From Bradyrhizobium sp. CB2312 (GTDB lineage: Bacteria > Pseudomonadota > Alphaproteobacteria > Rhizobiales > Xanthobacteraceae): 64,000 nt of DNA. Under the pieces are notes generated by a model, which searched no databases, had not been told where the DNA came from, and saw nothing but the letters and a program-made list of their open reading frames with translations. Of this stretch, positions 62,750-64,000 are shown one piece after another. The stretch spans positions 2,129,501 to 2,193,500 of the forward strand of contig NZ_CP121668.1 in the NCBI RefSeq assembly GCF_029714425.1, given 5' to 3'. The translations under genes were made by a program, and so were the position numbers. How positions within the stretch are numbered: position 1 is the first letter of the stretch; each line of letters begins with the position of its first letter.

Positions 62750-64000
62750 GATGATCCTGCGTAAGTCATCTCGATGAAATATTTCTGCATGTCCCAGGCG
62801 CCGGTGGGGCAACGCTCGGCGCACAGCCCGCAATGTAGGCAGACGTCCTCGTCCTTCACCATCACGCGCCCGGTCTTGAGATCGGAGGAGACGTAGAGGT
62901 CCTGGTCCGCGTGCGGCGAGGGCGCCTTCAGGCGCTGGCGCAGGTCGCTCTCCTCTCCATTATCAGTGAAGGTGATGCAATCCATCGGGCAGATGTCGGC
63001 GCAAGCATCGCACTCGATGCAGAGCGAGGTCGAGAACACGGTCTGCACGTCGCAGTTCAGGCAGCGCTCGGCTTCGCCCAGCGCCAGCTTGACGTCGTAG
63101 CCGAGCTCGACCTCGGCGCGGATGTCCTTCAGCGCGACGACCTTGTCGCGATGCGGCACCTTGAAGCGCTTGTCGTTGGAGATGTCGTTGTCATAGCTCC
63201 ATTCGTGGATGCCCATCTTCTGTGAGGAGACCTGCACCTCCGGCAGCGGCCTTTCGGTGATGTCCTCGCCCGACAGCATCTTGTGGATCGACAAAGCGGC
63301 GTCATGGCCGTGCGCCACCGCCCAGATGATGTTCTTGGGCCCGAACGCGGCGTCGCCGCCGAAGAAGACCTTCAGATTGGTCGAGGCGAACGTCTTCTGA
63401 TCGACCTTCGGCATGTGCCATTTGTCGAACTCGATGCCGCAATCCTGCTCGATCCAGGGGAAGGCGTTCTCCTGGCCGACCGCGACCAGCACGTCGTCGC
63501 AGGGAATGGTCTGATCGGGATCGCCCGAAGGCACCAGATTGCGACGGCCTTTTGCGTCATATTCGGCTTTGACGTGCTGGAAGGTGACGCCGATGAGCTT
63601 GCCGGCGACATGCTTGAATGCCACCGGCACCATGTAGTTGAGGATCGGGATGTCCTCGTGGATCGCGTCTTCCTTCTCCCAGGGCGAGGCCTTCATCTCC
63701 TCGAAGCCGGAACGCACGACCACCGTGACTTTCTCGCCGCCGAGCCGGCGCGCGGTGCGGCAGCAATCCATTGCGGTGTTGCCGCCGCCGAGCACGATGA
63801 CGCGTTTGCCGATCTTGTCGGTATGGCCGAACGACACATTGGCCAGCCATTCGATGCCGATGTGGATGTTGGCGGCGGCCTCTTTCCGGCCGGGGATGTC
63901 GAGCTCGCGGCCGCGCGGGGCGCCGGAGCCGACGAAGATCGCGTCGTACTTCTCGGCGAGCAGCGCCTTCATGCTCTCGATGCGGTGACCGCCCTTGAAC
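62719..64000 (-). CDS. FAD/NAD(P)-dependent iron-sulfur oxidoreductase, 5' end outside window
   Basis: At least 426 residues are visible, and the frame stays open to the window end. It has VGSGAPRG, the second dinucleotide fold VIVLGGGNTAMDCCR, the FAD segment FFGGDAAFGPKNIIWAVAHG, and a C-terminal ferredoxin domain with two 4Fe-4S motifs (CIECDACADICPMDC and CLHCGLCAERCPTGA). This is a GltD-like NAD(P)H:acceptor flavoprotein. Its 31-bp overlap with korA suggests it passes electrons between ferredoxin or KorAB and NADP. The direction is unknown. Confidence 0.92.
   Translation of the reverse strand, partial: FKGGHRIESMKALLAEKYDAIFVGSGAPRGRELDIPGRKEAAANIHIGIEWLANVSFGHTDKIGKRVIVLGGGNTAMDCCRTARRLGGEKVTVVVRSGFEEMKASPWEKEDAIHEDIPILNYMVPVAFKHVAGKLIGVTFQHVKAEYDAKGRRNLVPSGDPDQTIPCDDVLVAVGQENAFPWIEQDCGIEFDKWHMPKVDQKTFASTNLKVFFGGDAAFGPKNIIWAVAHGHDAALSIHKMLSGEDITERPLPEVQVSSQKMGIHEWSYDNDISNDKRFKVPHRDKVVALKDIRAEVELGYDVKLALGEAERCLNCDVQTVFSTSLCIECDACADICPMDCITFTDNGEESDLRQRLKAPSPHADQDLYVSSDLKTGRVMVKDEDVCLHCGLCAERCPTGAWDMQKYFIEMTYAGSSCPTKSRSAA

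Noticed and set aside
60938..62764. Plus-strand frame opposite korA
   Set aside because: KorA motifs fix the coding strand, and the opposite frame shows no family features.
1..64000. tRNA, rRNA, integrase, transposase or CRISPR elements
   Set aside because: None was recognised by eye; coding and repeat elements account for nearly all of the window. A dedicated search could still find a small RNA.

Overview
The window is high-GC alphaproteobacterial chromosome and reads as Bradyrhizobium or a close relative. The grounds are gene content (a Kdp system with all of its genes, Ku/LigD, a large trehalose/glycogen cluster, a transaldolase-Pgi fusion, PrkA-YeaH-SpoVR) and several families of short dispersed palindromic repeats of a kind common in that genus. 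No rRNA, tRNA, CRISPR array, phage or transposase gene was seen. Species assignment is inference.

Layout. 1-4.7 kb: acyl-CoA metabolism (5'-cut acyl-CoA dehydrogenase, CoA hydrolase/transferase, acyl-CoA synthetase) and upp. 4.8-8.4 kb: leftward operons of small, mostly unrecognised proteins, several with membrane segments, plus a DapA-family protein that lacks the catalytic lysine. 8.9-17.2 kb: kdpFABCDE for high-affinity potassium uptake, with two extra putative membrane micro-ORFs beside kdpF. 17.4-21.0 kb: divergent ku and ligD (NHEJ repair). 21.8-39.8 kb: leftward glgE-like, treS-maltokinase, glgB, glgX, treZ, treY, with divergent malQ and a GH15 glucoamylase/trehalase. 40.0-47.5 kb: leftward pentose-phosphate operon tal-pgi, gnd, zwf, pgl, gntK, HAD hydrolase. 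48.7-53.5 kb: prkA, yeaH, spoVR. 53.7-59.7 kb: small genes, an ArsR/SRPBCC pair, secreted proteins, and an adenylate cyclase fused to an FGE-like domain. 59.7-64 kb: 2-oxoacid:ferredoxin oxidoreductase genes and their probable flavoprotein partner, cut by the window end.

Most notable signals. (1) A near-palindromic 17-bp site, CTTTATG-N3-TYCCTAT, lies before the kdp operon and before three neighbouring operons of small proteins, four copies in 3 kb, which suggests a local regulon tied to potassium or envelope stress. (2) The GlgE homologue has lost both the nucleophile Asp (now Ala379) and the acid/base Glu (now Lys408), while the TreS-maltokinase next to it, which would make GlgE's substrate, keeps its catalytic motifs. 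(3) The DapA-like protein has Arg in place of the Schiff-base Lys and His in place of the catalytic Tyr. (4) GGAAC-N16/17-xGTT elements resembling EcfG (general stress sigma factor) promoters precede prkA, ku/ligD and the trehalose/glycogen cluster. Together these suggest a region enriched for osmotic, desiccation and general stress functions.
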